In this document: in pieces, positions 16,211 to 25,179 of the stretch | How the letters are laid out: every line of letters starts with the position of its first letter | Position numbering within the stretch: the first letter of the stretch is position 1 | NCBI RefSeq assembly: GCF_009830105.1 | Contig: NZ_WURB01000011.1 | Coordinates: 86,374 to 150,373 of the forward strand | Direction: 5' to 3' | Source of the DNA: Microvirga makkahensis | GTDB lineage: Bacteria > Pseudomonadota > Alphaproteobacteria > Rhizobiales > Beijerinckiaceae | Length of the DNA stretch: 64,000 nt | Position numbers and translations under genes: made by a program | The notes under the pieces: model-generated | The model's database searches: none | Told to the model about the DNA's origin: nothing | The model's input: the letters and a program-made list of their open reading frames with translations, nothing else

Positions 16211-17104
16211 ATGCCGTCAGTCCATTTAGCCGACCGGGGCGTGGTAAGGGTTTCGGGCGAAGACGCCAAGAGTTTTCTCGACGGTCTCGTCACCTGCGAC
16301 CTGGACCGGGTCTCGCCGCAGGCCGCGCGACTCGGCGCGCTGCTGACGCCCCAGGGCAAGATCCTGTTCGATTTCATCGTGTTCCAGGCGCCCCAGGAGA
16401 TCGGCGGCGGCTATTATCTCGATACATTCAAGGTCTTCGCCCCCGATCTCGCCAAGCGCCTCGGCTTCTACAAACTGCGCGCGAAGGTGGCGATCGAGGA
16501 CTTGTCGGAGGCCATGGCCATCGTGGCGGGCTGGGACGAGCCGAGACCTGACGACGAGGTCGGCCTCGTCGCGGAGGACCCCCGCCTGCCCGAACTCGGC
16601 TGGCGCGCGATTGTGGCGGCACAGGATGCGGCGGAGTTCGAGAAGGTCCCGGCCGCGGCCTATCACGCCCACCGCATCGGACTCGGCGTGCCCGAGGGCG
16701 GTCGTGACTTCCTGTTCGGCGACGCCTTCCCCCACGAGGCCCTGATGGATCAGCTGCACGGAGTCGATTTCGACAAGGGCTGCTATGTGGGTCAGGAGGT
16801 CGTCTCCCGCATGCAGCACCGGGGGACGGCGCGCACACGCATCGTGCCCGCCATCTACGAGGGGGGCTTCGCCGCCGATGTCGGCGTGGAGGTGACGGCC
16901 GGCGACAAGGCACTCGGCAGGACCGGAACCGCGATGGAAGGGCGGGGCCTCCTGATGATCCGCCTCGACCGCGCCGCCGATGCGCTGGCGGCCGGACACC
17001 CCATCCTCGCCGGCGGAATCCCCGTCCGCCTGGAAAAACCGCGCTGGGTGAACTTTCCCTACCCTGGGGACGGTGCTACTCAATCGGGAGCAGGACCGGC
17101 CTAG
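16211..17104 (+). CDS. ygfZ: Folate-binding protein YgfZ (GcvT-like)
   Basis: The 297-residue protein resembles the T-protein of glycine cleavage and assists repair or assembly of certain Fe-S enzymes in a tetrahydrofolate-dependent way. The diagnostic motif is KGCYVGQEVVSRMQHRG around residues 190-206, including the conserved Cys. The N-terminus (VRVSGEDAKSFLDGLVTCDL) is also typical. It is divergent from the dihydroorotase-like gene with 75 bp between starts and appears to be a single-gene unit. Confidence 0.92.
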   Translation: MPSVHLADRGVVRVSGEDAKSFLDGLVTCDLDRVSPQAARLGALLTPQGKILFDFIVFQAPQEIGGGYYLDTFKVFAPDLAKRLGFYKLRAKVAIEDLSEAMAIVAGWDEPRPDDEVGLVAEDPRLPELGWRAIVAAQDAAEFEKVPAAAYHAHRIGLGVPEGGRDFLFGDAFPHEALMDQLHGVDFDKGCYVGQEVVSRMQHRGTARTRIVPAIYEGGFAADVGVEVTAGDKALGRTGTAMEGRGLLMIRLDRAADALAAGHPILAGGIPVRLEKPRWVNFPYPGDGATQSGAGPA

Positions 17105-17208
17105 GAGCCGATTCCGGGAACCGGACCGAGCGAAACTGCGTTAGCCGCAAACGGACCTCTGACGTGCCGGAAGTCATGCGCGAAGAGTTCCATTCCAAGG
17201 GTTTCTCG

Positions 17209-19161
17209 ATGATTGCTGTACAAGCGCGACCGACGGCGCAAGACAAGGAACGTTTCCAGCTTCTTGTCGATGCCGTCACGGATTACGCCATCTATATGCT
17301 CGATCCCAACGGCATCATCGCAAGCTGGAACTCCGGAGCGCAGCGCTTCAAGGGTTACGTCGAAAGCGAAATTCTCGGAGAGCATTTCTCCCGGTTCTAC
17401 ACCGACGAGGACCGCGCCGCGGGGCTGCCCCAGCGCGTGCTGGAGACCGCGGCCAGGGAAGGCAAGTTCGAGGCCGAGGGTTGGCGCGTGCGCAAGGACG
17501 GCACGCGCTTCTGGGCCCATGTGGTGGTCGACCCGATCCGGGACGCCCATGGCAATCTTCTCGGCTATGCCAAGATCACCCGAGACCTCACCGAACGCCG
17601 TAAGGCCGAGGACGCTTTACGGGAGAGCGAGGAGCGCTTCCGCCTGCTCGTGCAGGGCGTCACCGATTACGCCATCTACATGCTCGATCCCGAAGGTCAC
17701 GTGTCGAACTGGAACCCGGGGGCGCAGCGCATCAAGGGCTATACCGAGGACGAGATCCGGGGCCAGCACTTCTCCCGCTTCTACACGGAAGAGGACCGCG
17801 CCACGAACTTGCCGTACCGCGCTCTCGAGACCGCCAAGCGCGAAGGCAAGTTCGAGGCCGAGGGTTGGCGCGTGCGCAAGGACGGCACGCGCTTCTGGGC
17901 CAGCGTCGTCATCGACCCGATCTACGATGAGCGCAAGGAACTGATCGGCTTCGCCAAGATCACGCGCGATATCACCGAACGCCGCAAAGCGCAGGAGGCG
18001 CTGGCAGAGGCTCAGGCCGCCTTGTTCCAGTCGCAGAAGATGGAGACCATCGGGCAATTGACCGGCGGCATCGCGCACGATTTCAACAATCTGCTGACCA
18101 TCATCGTCAACAACCTGGACCTCCTGACCCGCCACGTGAACGGCGCCCGCGAGACCCGCCTCATCGAGAGCGCGCAGCGCGCCGCCGAACGCGGGGCGAG
18201 GCTGACCCAGCAGCTTCTGGCCTTCTCGCGCCGCCAGCCTCTCCAGCCGACGCTGCAAGATCCGAGCACACTCATCGAAGGCTTCGAAAACGTCCTGCGC
18301 CGCGCCTGCGGCGAGACGGTGAGGCTCACATTGTCCCTTCCCGCCCGCATCAGCACGATCAACGTGGACGGCGCGCAGTTCGAGGCCGCCCTCCTCAACC
18401 TCGTCGTCAATGCCCGCGACGCCATGCCGGAGGGAGGCGAGCTGACGATCGCCCTCGGCGAGACCTCCGTGGATGACCAGCACGCGGCAGCCTGGAGCAT
18501 TCCCGCGGGTCCTTATGTGTCCCTGACGGTCCGGGATACAGGCCTCGGCATGAGCAAGGAGGTCGCGGCGAGGGCCTTCGAGCCCTTCTTCACCACGAAG
18601 GAGGTCGGCAAGGGCACGGGCCTCGGCCTGAGCCAGGTCTACGGCTTCATCACGCAATCGGGCGGGCATATCGAGGTGAACAGCGAGCCGGGCCAGGGCA
18701 CGACGATCTCCATGCTGCTCCCGGCCCATGGAGACGAGCGGGGCGCGTCCGACGAGGAGGCATCCCCCGATACGGTCAGGCCCGCTCGCGACACCGCCGG
18801 AACCGTGCTGATCGTCGAGGACGAGCCGGCCGTTCTGGACGTGGCGACGGAAATCTTCGACAGCCTGGGCTACGACGTGCTGACGGCGTGCGACGCCAAG
18901 CAGGCGCTCGAGGTGCTGGAACAGGACGTGCCCATCCATGTGCTGTTCAGCGATGTGGTCATGCCCAACGGCATGAACGGCGTCGAGCTTTCCCGCAAGG
19001 CGCGCGAACTGCGGCCGGGCATCAAGGTTCTGCTCGCCTCCGGCTACCCCATGTCGGCCCTGCCGTCCGAGGGATTCGAGGCGGGGATATCCTTCATCAG
19101 CAAGCCCTATCGCTGGACGGAACTGGCCGACAAGCTGCGCGCGCTGCGGGTCGGCTCCTGA
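17209..19161 (+). CDS. Hybrid PAS-PAS-histidine kinase-receiver protein
   Basis: The 650-residue protein has no transmembrane segment, so it senses a cytoplasmic or membrane-permeable signal. Two PAS domains (about 12-125 and 140-255) are followed by a HisKA domain with His290 in GGIAHDFNN, an ATPase domain (NLVVNARDAMPEGG, DTGLGM, GKGTGLGLSQV) and a C-terminal receiver with Asp582 in FSDVVMP. The ligand is not evident; each PAS has the SNWNPGAQRIKGY/SWNSGAQRFKGY signature. The PAS domains are close copies of each other. ATG 17209 follows AAGGG; in-frame GTG 17164 would add 15 residues. No partner regulator is adjacent. Confidence 0.92.
   Translation: MIAVQARPTAQDKERFQLLVDAVTDYAIYMLDPNGIIASWNSGAQRFKGYVESEILGEHFSRFYTDEDRAAGLPQRVLETAAREGKFEAEGWRVRKDGTRFWAHVVVDPIRDAHGNLLGYAKITRDLTERRKAEDALRESEERFRLLVQGVTDYAIYMLDPEGHVSNWNPGAQRIKGYTEDEIRGQHFSRFYTEEDRATNLPYRALETAKREGKFEAEGWRVRKDGTRFWASVVIDPIYDERKELIGFAKITRDITERRKAQEALAEAQAALFQSQKMETIGQLTGGIAHDFNNLLTIIVNNLDLLTRHVNGARETRLIESAQRAAERGARLTQQLLAFSRRQPLQPTLQDPSTLIEGFENVLRRACGETVRLTLSLPARISTINVDGAQFEAALLNLVVNARDAMPEGGELTIALGETSVDDQHAAAWSIPAGPYVSLTVRDTGLGMSKEVAARAFEPFFTTKEVGKGTGLGLSQVYGFITQSGGHIEVNSEPGQGTTISMLLPAHGDERGASDEEASPDTVRPARDTAGTVLIVEDEPAVLDVATEIFDSLGYDVLTACDAKQALEVLEQDVPIHVLFSDVVMPNGMNGVELSRKARELRPGIKVLLASGYPMSALPSEGFEAGISFISKPYRWTELADKLRALRVGS
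17458..17901 (+). repeat. Exact 60-bp repeat inside the two PAS domains
   Basis: Positions 17458-17517 are identical to 17842-17901, 384 bp (128 codons) apart. The repeat encodes EGKFEAEGWRVRKDGTRFWA. Flanking PAS sequence is similar but not identical, so this stretch was probably homogenised recently by gene conversion. Confidence 0.9.
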
Positions 19162-19260
19162 TCACTCATCCATTACGTTGATGGCCGGAATCGCGATTTT
19201 TCATTGGTCCGCCCCGAGGACTTGCGATTAGCATTCCCGCTCCATCGGAATGGGAATGCC

Positions 19261-19896
19261 ATGTATCAGCCGCCGCACTTCCGCGAGGACCGCCTAGACA
19301 TCCAGCACGCGCTCATCAGGGCGCATCCGCTCGGTCTTCTCGTGACCGTCGGGAAGGCGGGTCTCGCCGCCAATCCCATTCCCTTCGCCCTTGACGAAGC
19401 GGCCTCGCAGCTGGGGACGCTGCGGGCCCATCTGTCCCGCGCCAATCCGCAATGGCGCGATTTCGACCCCGCCCAAGAGGCTCTCGTGGTCTTCCAGGGC
19501 GCGGAAACCTACATCACACCGTCCTGGTACGAGACCAAGCGCGAGCACGGCAAGGTCGTGCCCACCTGGAACTACGCCATCGTTCAGGCCCATGGGCGCA
19601 TGCGGGTCATCGAGGATCCGGCATGGCTCCTGGAACAGATAACGTCCATGACCTCGGCTCAGGAAGCCGCCCGGCCGGAGCCCTGGGCGGTCGACGACAC
19701 GCCGCCCGAATTCCTCGCAGCGCAGTTGAAGGGCATCGTGGGCGTGGAGATCGAGATCACGCGGATCGAAGGCAAGTGGAAGGTGAGCCAGAACCGCCCG
19801 GAGGCCGACCGCAGGGGCGTGGCGGCAGGCCTGCGCGCCCTGGGCGACGAGAGCGCCCTGCACATGGCCGAACTCGTCGACACCCGAGGCGCGTGA
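19261..19896 (+). CDS. FMN-binding negative transcriptional regulator, PaiB family
   Basis: The 211-residue protein opens with MYQPPHFREDR, the standard PaiB start, and continues with the split-barrel flavin-binding region (GLLVTVGKAGLAANPIPF, LGTLRAHLSRANPQW, TYITPSWYETK..HGKVVPTWNYA). PaiB was named in Bacillus for repressing sporulation and protease genes, but many members may be flavin enzymes. Its stop overlaps the start of the acetyltransferase gene (TGATG), so the two are translationally coupled. In Bacillus PaiB is likewise paired with a GNAT, PaiA, which acetylates polyamines. Confidence 0.9.
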   Translation: MYQPPHFREDRLDIQHALIRAHPLGLLVTVGKAGLAANPIPFALDEAASQLGTLRAHLSRANPQWRDFDPAQEALVVFQGAETYITPSWYETKREHGKVVPTWNYAIVQAHGRMRVIEDPAWLLEQITSMTSAQEAARPEPWAVDDTPPEFLAAQLKGIVGVEIEITRIEGKWKVSQNRPEADRRGVAAGLRALGDESALHMAELVDTRGA

Positions 19897-20348
19897 TGCG
19901 GATCGTAGCCCGCGACCGGCAATCCGTCGATGCCTGGGTCGCTCTCAGACATGAGATGTGGCCGGACACGTCCCGGCCGGATCACGTCGCGGAAGCCGAA
20001 GCCATCCTGGCCGACCCGGAGCAGTCCGTCGCATTTCTCGCGCATGATTCCCAAGGCGCGGCGGTGGCCTTCGCAGAGGCGGTCCTGCGCCACGACTACG
20101 TGAACGGCTGCGTTACGTCCCCGGTCGCTTTCCTCGAGGGGATCTACGTCCGCCCATCGCACCGGAGACAGGGCATCGCCCGTCTCCTGGTCCAAGCGGT
20201 GGAAAGCTGGGCCGAAGGTCTCGGCTGCGCGGAACTCGCCTCCGACGTGGAGATCCACAACGGCACCTCTCAAACCATGCACCTGGCCGTCGGCTTCGAG
20301 GAGACCGAGCGGGTCGTGTATTACCGAAAATCCCTTCCCCGCCGGTGA
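19896..20348 (+). CDS. GNAT acetyltransferase, AAC(6')-like
   Basis: The 150-residue GNAT protein should transfer acetyl from acetyl-CoA to an amine. The acetyl-CoA loop is VRPSHRRQGIARLLV. The surrounding signature closely recalls aminoglycoside 6'-N-acetyltransferases of the AAC(6')-Ic type: DAWVALRHEMWP, RHDYVNGCVTSPVAFLEGIY, CAELASDVEIHN and GFEETERVVYYRK. That comparison is from memory. Coupling to paiB suggests polyamine acetylation as an alternative natural role. The product has no signal peptide, as expected for a cytosolic enzyme. Confidence 0.8.
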   Translation: MRIVARDRQSVDAWVALRHEMWPDTSRPDHVAEAEAILADPEQSVAFLAHDSQGAAVAFAEAVLRHDYVNGCVTSPVAFLEGIYVRPSHRRQGIARLLVQAVESWAEGLGCAELASDVEIHNGTSQTMHLAVGFEETERVVYYRKSLPRR

Positions 20349-20406
20349 TGTGCATTCCGGCGAGGCGGATCTTTCCGTTTTCATTTAAGCCCGCTACACG
20401 TTGCCC

Positions 20407-21015
20407 ATGACCGACGGACTGATCCTGCACCCCGATAACAGGCACCGCTGCTGGTGGCCCGGCACGGACCCCTTTTACGTCGCCTATCATGACAACGAAT
20501 GGGGCGTGCCCGAATTCGACGACCGGGCTCTGTTCGAGAAGCTCATCCTCGACGGGTTCCAGGCCGGCTTGTCGTGGATCACGATCCTGCGCAAGCGCGA
20601 GAATTTCAGGCAGGCCTTCGCAGGCTTCGATCCGGCCGTGATCGCGCGGTTCGACCAGTCGCATGTGGAGGCGCTGATGCTCGACCAGGGCATCGTGCGC
20701 AACCGCGCCAAGATCGAGGCGACAATCGCGGGCGCCCGCGCATGGCTCAGCCTTCAGGAGCGCGGCGGCTTCTCCGGCTTCCTCTGGAATTTCGTCGACG
20801 GCCGCCCGATCCAGAACAACCTGAAGAGCCGGAGCGACGTGCAGGCGGAAACGGATGTGTCACGGCGCATCTCGAAAGCCCTGAAGGCGGAAGGATTCAA
20901 CTTCGTCGGCCCCACCATCGTCTATGCCTTCATGCAGGCGGTGGGCATGGTGAACGACCACCTCGTCGGCTGCTACCGCCATGCGGAATGCGCCGCTCTC
21001 GCCGAGACGCTCTGA
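20407..21015 (+). CDS. tag: DNA-3-methyladenine glycosylase I
   Basis: Tag removes 3-methyladenine from alkylated DNA to start base excision repair. The 202-residue protein has RCWWPGTDPFYVAYHDNEWG at the N-terminus, with the zinc-binding Cys, and LILDGFQAGLSWITIL of the helix-hairpin region. The remaining zinc ligands lie in the C-terminal NDHLVGCYRHAEC. ATG 20407 is used; TTG 20401 is an in-frame alternative. The next gene starts immediately after the stop codon, so the two are co-transcribed. Confidence 0.95.
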   Translation: MTDGLILHPDNRHRCWWPGTDPFYVAYHDNEWGVPEFDDRALFEKLILDGFQAGLSWITILRKRENFRQAFAGFDPAVIARFDQSHVEALMLDQGIVRNRAKIEATIAGARAWLSLQERGGFSGFLWNFVDGRPIQNNLKSRSDVQAETDVSRRISKALKAEGFNFVGPTIVYAFMQAVGMVNDHLVGCYRHAECAALAETL

Positions 21016-21606
21016 ATGGCGAAGGAACCCCGCGTCTGGCAGCGGATGCTCTCGGGCCGCCGCCTCAACCTGCTCGATCCCTCGCCGCTCGACGTGGAGC
21101 TCGACGACATCGCGCACGGCCTCGCCCGGGTAGCGCGCTGGAACGGCCAGACCATCGGCGGACACATTTTCTCCGTGGCGCAGCACAGCCTGCTCGTGGA
21201 AGCCATCGCCGATCATCTCGATCCGGACATGCCATGCGCCACGCGCCTCGCCGTACTCCTGCACGACGCACCGGAATACGTGATCGGCGACATCATCTCC
21301 CCGTTCAAGGCGGTGATCGGCGATGCGTACAAGACCATCGAGGCGGGCCTGCTCGGCGCGATCCATCTCCATTTCGGCCTGCCCGCCGCCCCCAGCGCCG
21401 CCCTGAAGCGCTTCATCAAGCAGGCCGACCGGCAGGCTGCCTATCTCGAAGCGACGCATCTCGCGGGCTTCGGGCGCGAGGAGGCGATCAAGTTCTTTGG
21501 GCGACCGGAGTCCTTGCCCCGCGGCGTTCATGCCCTTCTCGAACCCTGGCCCGTGGCCGTGGCGGAAGAGCGCTTCCGGGAACGCGTTCTCTCCGCCACG
21601 CCCTGA
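21016..21606 (+). CDS. HD domain phosphohydrolase (YfbR-like)
   Basis: The 196-residue protein has HD-fold metal ligands in SVAQHSLLVEAIADH and VLLHDAPEYVIGD, plus a later KQADRQAAYLEA segment with the third Asp. This arrangement is that of 5'-deoxynucleotidase YfbR and related nucleotide-cleaving enzymes. The start follows the tag stop codon with no gap, and the next gene starts four bases after its stop, making a tight tag-HD-phosphatase operon. The shared theme may be nucleotide or DNA-damage housekeeping, but that is inference. Confidence 0.87.
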   Translation: MAKEPRVWQRMLSGRRLNLLDPSPLDVELDDIAHGLARVARWNGQTIGGHIFSVAQHSLLVEAIADHLDPDMPCATRLAVLLHDAPEYVIGDIISPFKAVIGDAYKTIEAGLLGAIHLHFGLPAAPSAALKRFIKQADRQAAYLEATHLAGFGREEAIKFFGRPESLPRGVHALLEPWPVAVAEERFRERVLSATP

Positions 21607-21610
21607 GGCC

Positions 21611-22129
21611 ATGCCGGTGCTCCACGTCTGCCCCCTCTCCCGCCTGAAAGAGACCGTCGCCGCCATTGGCCCGAGCCATGTGGTGAGCCTCCTGACCATG
21701 GGCATGGCGATCGAACGGCCGGCTTCCATTGCGCCCGATCGTCATCTCGTCATCAATGTCAGCGACATCCTGGAACCAATGAAGGGGCATGTGCTGGCGG
21801 GACCCGAGCACATAGAGCAGCTTCTCGCCTTCATCCGCGCCTGGGATCGCAAGAGCCCCCTGCTCTTCCATTGCTGGGCCGGCATCAGCCGCTCGACGGC
21901 GGCGGCCTATATCGCCGCCTGCGCCCTCGCGCCCGACCGGGATGAGACCGAGCTCGCCCTCGCCTTGAGGGAGGCGGCTCCCTCCGCCACGCCCAATGTC
22001 CGGTTTGTGGCTCTGGCCGATGACCTTCTCGGCAGGCAGGGCCGCATGGCGGACGCCATCCGGGCCATCGGCCGGGGAGCCGAGGCTATGGAGGGCACGC
22101 CCTTCATGTTACAGATTAACAGGGGCTAG
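21611..22129 (+). CDS. Dual-specificity / tyrosine phosphatase family protein
   Basis: The 172-residue protein contains the cysteine-phosphatase P-loop HCWAGISRS, with nucleophile Cys and binding Arg, preceded by a conserved LVINVSDI segment that supplies the general acid. These proteins remove phosphate from Tyr or Ser/Thr residues or from small phosphoesters in the cytoplasm. ATG 21611 lies four bases after the HD gene stop. The family is common in Hyphomicrobiales, where the physiological target is unknown. Confidence 0.88.
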   Translation: MPVLHVCPLSRLKETVAAIGPSHVVSLLTMGMAIERPASIAPDRHLVINVSDILEPMKGHVLAGPEHIEQLLAFIRAWDRKSPLLFHCWAGISRSTAAAYIAACALAPDRDETELALALREAAPSATPNVRFVALADDLLGRQGRMADAIRAIGRGAEAMEGTPFMLQINRG

Positions 22130-22164
22130 AGCGATTCCATCTTGGAGAGCCGCCCTGATCGGGA

Positions 22165-24873
22165 ATGCTGAGGGGCCTCTTCGTGGATTTCATTGTTGTT
22201 GCCATTGCGCTGGCCCTCATTGGTGGGATCGGCGTTGTCGTCCTAGGTATCATTGCGCTCGTGTTCGGCCTCTCGGCGCGCCGAAAGTTCGCTCATTTGG
22301 ATGAGCGGCTGAAGCTTCTCTCGGAGCAGGTGATCCTGCTTAAAGCGCTGCAGAACAAACCTGAAGCGGAGATGACCGGGGCTCCCGAAGAGGCGATTGC
22401 CGAAACAGCCCCTGGGCAAGCGCCACCGCAACCGGCCGCGACCTCCGTTCCGCCCGTCCCTCCCGCCGCAGCCCGGCCGGTCCCGCCCCGCCGGGGCCTG
22501 GAGGAGCAGATCGGCTCCCGCTGGGCCGTGTGGGTGGGGGGCGTGGCCCTGGCTCTCGGCGGCATCTTCCTCGTCCGATACTCCATCGAGCAGGGCCTGC
22601 TCGATCCCCGAACCCGCATCGGGCTCGGCATCCTCTTCGCCCTCGCCCTCATCGGCGCGGGCGAATGGATGCGCCGCCGCGAACGCAGCTTCGGTCTGCC
22701 GGGCATTCCGAGCGCCCATGTGCCGAGCATCCTCACCGCCGCCGGAACCTGCACGGCCTTCGCCTCGATCTATGCGGCCTATGCGCTCTATGGGCTGATC
22801 GGCCCCGGCGCGGCCTTCGTGGCGCTCGGGCTCGTCGCCGTTCTGGCCATGGTCGCCTCGACGCTACACGGGCCGATCCTCGCCGCGCTGGGCCTTCTCG
22901 GCGCCATGGGCAGCCCGCTCCTCGTCTCCACGGACCGGCCGCAGCCCTGGGCGCTCGTAATCTATCTCGTTTTCGTGGTCCTGCCCGCCTATGGCGTCGC
23001 GCGGCTCCGGCTCTGGCGCTGGCTCGCGCTCGCAGCCGCGACCGGCGTGCTCCTGTGGACGGCACCGATCGCCTTCATCGACGAATCGGACGTGCTTCCG
23101 GCCATGGTGCATCTGGTGCTCCAGGCGGGCCTTGCCGCGCTCTTCCTCGCGCTGGATCCCTATCGCCATGTGCCAGATGAGGAAGCCCGAGTTGATCGGG
23201 CGGCGAGCGGAGCACTGTTCGCTTTCGCTTGCGCCGGGATCGTCGTGGCCGGCTCCATCGCCATGGGCGACGGAAGGCCGGTCTTCGTGGCCGCCATGGC
23301 CTTGATCCTGCTTGCCGCGGGCGTGCGCATCGCCAATGCCTCTCCGGCAGCGGCAAGCAGCGCCGCACTGGCTGTGGGCGCGCTCCTGGTCTGGCCTCTC
23401 GCCACGGAGATCGGCGACGGTCCCGAAAGCCTGTTCTTCCAGAGCGGGGATGCTTTTGCCGTCCGGCCCCATGCGCTCAGCACCTATCTTATCCTGGCGG
23501 CTCTCCTTCCGCCGGCAATTGCGGGAGCCTCCCTGCTGCGCCTGACGCGCTCACAATCCCTACGCCTGCCAGTCGCTGCCTGGTATGCGGGAGTTGCGAG
23601 CGCTGGGCCGCTCCTGGCGCTGGTTGCCGCCTACTGGCGCCTGACCGAATTCGAGCGCAGCCTCTCCTTCGCCCTGATCGCGGGGGTGCTGGCCCTCGCC
23701 TTCGTGCTCGTCTCCCAATGGCTCATGCGGCACGTGGAAGCGGACCGAAGTGCGGCCATCCGCCTCGGCATCGGGGCGACCGCCTCGGCGGCGCTGGGAG
23801 CGGTCGCGCTCGGCCTGACCTTCGCGCTCGAGAAGGGCATGCTGACGGTCGCCTTCGCGCTTGCGGCTCTCGGCACCGCCTGGGCCGCGGAGCGTATCGC
23901 CATTCCGGCCTTGCGCTATGCGGTGGGGGCTATCGGCCTCATCGTGCTCGGCCGCCTGATCTGGGATCCCGCCATCGTGGGCGACGCCCCAGGGCCGATG
24001 ATCTTCAATTGGATCCTTTGGGGCTACGGCGCTCCCGCCGTTGCGTTCTGGCTGGCAAGCCGCCTGCTGGGGCGGACGGGGCACGACAGGATCGTCCAGC
24101 TCACCGAGAGCCTCGCCATCGTCTTCGCCGCCTTCCTGGTCTTTTTCGAAATCCGTCACGCCCTGCATGCCGGAAGCCCACTGGCGGCGGATTTCAGCCT
24201 CGTGGAGGCGGGCCTGCTTGCGACAGAAGGCCTCGCTTTCGCGATCCTGCTGACCCGGATGGATCTCCGGCGTCCCGACCCGGTCTATCGCTGGGGTTCC
24301 CTGATCTTCAAGATCGCCTCTCTCGGCCTGTCCGCCATCGGGTTGCTCGTGATCGAGAACCCGCTTCTGACGAACGACGAGATCTCAGGTGGCATCCTCT
24401 TCAACAGCCTGATCCTGGCCTATCTCCTGCCCTCGATCCTCGCGGGCATACTCGCTTTCGTGGAGCGCCGTGCGCGACCCGTTTCCTATGCCCTCGCCTC
24501 GGCGGTCTTGAGCCTGCTGCTTCAATATGCCTACGTAGCGCTGGAGATCCGGAGGATCTTCCAAGGCCCCGGGCTGGGCTTTTTCCGGGGCGGCTTTGCC
24601 CAGGGCGAGCAGTGGAGCTATTCGGTGGCCCTCCTCGTCATCGGCATTGCCCTCCTCGGTTTCGGCATCATCCGCGACAACCGCTTTGCGCGCATCGCCT
24701 CGGCAGTCTATCTTGTGCTCGCCGTTCTGAAGGTTTTCATCATCGACCTATCCAATCTGGAAGGCATGATGCGGGCTCTGTCCTTTATTGGCCTCGGGCT
24801 TGTTCTCATCGGCATCGGCTTCGTTTATCAGAGATTCCTCGTCCGCCAGCCGGGCAATGCCGCAATCACATGA
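22165..24873 (+). CDS. DUF2339 polytopic membrane protein
   Basis: A very large (902 aa) membrane protein. After one N-terminal helix ([20 protein letters not shown]) comes a short coiled coil and a Pro/Ala-rich linker (residues 75-110). Then [22 protein letters not shown], the DUF2339 hallmark, opens a run of roughly 25 hydrophobic helices to the C-terminus. Function is unknown; DUF2339 proteins are widespread in Gram-negative bacteria and sometimes sit near envelope genes. It is followed 37 bp later by xseB on the same strand. Confidence 0.9.
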   Translation: MLRGLFVDFIVVAIALALIGGIGVVVLGIIALVFGLSARRKFAHLDERLKLLSEQVILLKALQNKPEAEMTGAPEEAIAETAPGQAPPQPAATSVPPVPPAAARPVPPRRGLEEQIGSRWAVWVGGVALALGGIFLVRYSIEQGLLDPRTRIGLGILFALALIGAGEWMRRRERSFGLPGIPSAHVPSILTAAGTCTAFASIYAAYALYGLIGPGAAFVALGLVAVLAMVASTLHGPILAALGLLGAMGSPLLVSTDRPQPWALVIYLVFVVLPAYGVARLRLWRWLALAAATGVLLWTAPIAFIDESDVLPAMVHLVLQAGLAALFLALDPYRHVPDEEARVDRAASGALFAFACAGIVVAGSIAMGDGRPVFVAAMALILLAAGVRIANASPAAASSAALAVGALLVWPLATEIGDGPESLFFQSGDAFAVRPHALSTYLILAALLPPAIAGASLLRLTRSQSLRLPVAAWYAGVASAGPLLALVAAYWRLTEFERSLSFALIAGVLALAFVLVSQWLMRHVEADRSAAIRLGIGATASAALGAVALGLTFALEKGMLTVAFALAALGTAWAAERIAIPALRYAVGAIGLIVLGRLIWDPAIVGDAPGPMIFNWILWGYGAPAVAFWLASRLLGRTGHDRIVQLTESLAIVFAAFLVFFEIRHALHAGSPLAADFSLVEAGLLATEGLAFAILLTRMDLRRPDPVYRWGSLIFKIASLGLSAIGLLVIENPLLTNDEISGGILFNSLILAYLLPSILAGILAFVERRARPVSYALASAVLSLLLQYAYVALEIRRIFQGPGLGFFRGGFAQGEQWSYSVALLVIGIALLGFGIIRDNRFARIASAVYLVLAVLKVFIIDLSNLEGMMRALSFIGLGLVLIGIGFVYQRFLVRQPGNAAIT

Positions 24874-24910
24874 GATAACGGCTCAACAACGAATTTTGAC
24901 GGATAGCTGC

Positions 24911-25159
24911 ATGACCGACACCACTTCCATCAAGACCCTCCCCTTCGAGAAGGCCCTGGCCGAGTTGGAGGAAATCGTGCGGCGCCTCGAGCGCGGCGAT
25001 GTGCCGCTGGAAGATTCCATCGCCATCTACGAGCGCGGCGAGGCCCTGAAGAAGCATTGCGAACAGCTTCTGAAGAAGGCCGAGGCCCGGATCGAGAAGA
25101 TCACCGTCGGCCCGGACGGCGCCGCCTCCGGCACGGCACCGCTGGACGTCGAGGTGTAA
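24911..25159 (+). CDS. xseB: Exodeoxyribonuclease VII small subunit
   Basis: The 82-residue helical protein binds XseA to form the single-strand-specific exonuclease VII used in repair. [20 protein letters not shown] and [20 protein letters not shown] are the family signature. The large subunit is not in this window, which is common. ATG 24911 matches the usual size; an in-frame upstream start at 24788 would overlap the DUF2339 gene. Confidence 0.95.
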   Translation: MTDTTSIKTLPFEKALAELEEIVRRLERGDVPLEDSIAIYERGEALKKHCEQLLKKAEARIEKITVGPDGAASGTAPLDVEV

Positions 25160-25179
25160 CTTCCTGCCGGCACGCGGTC

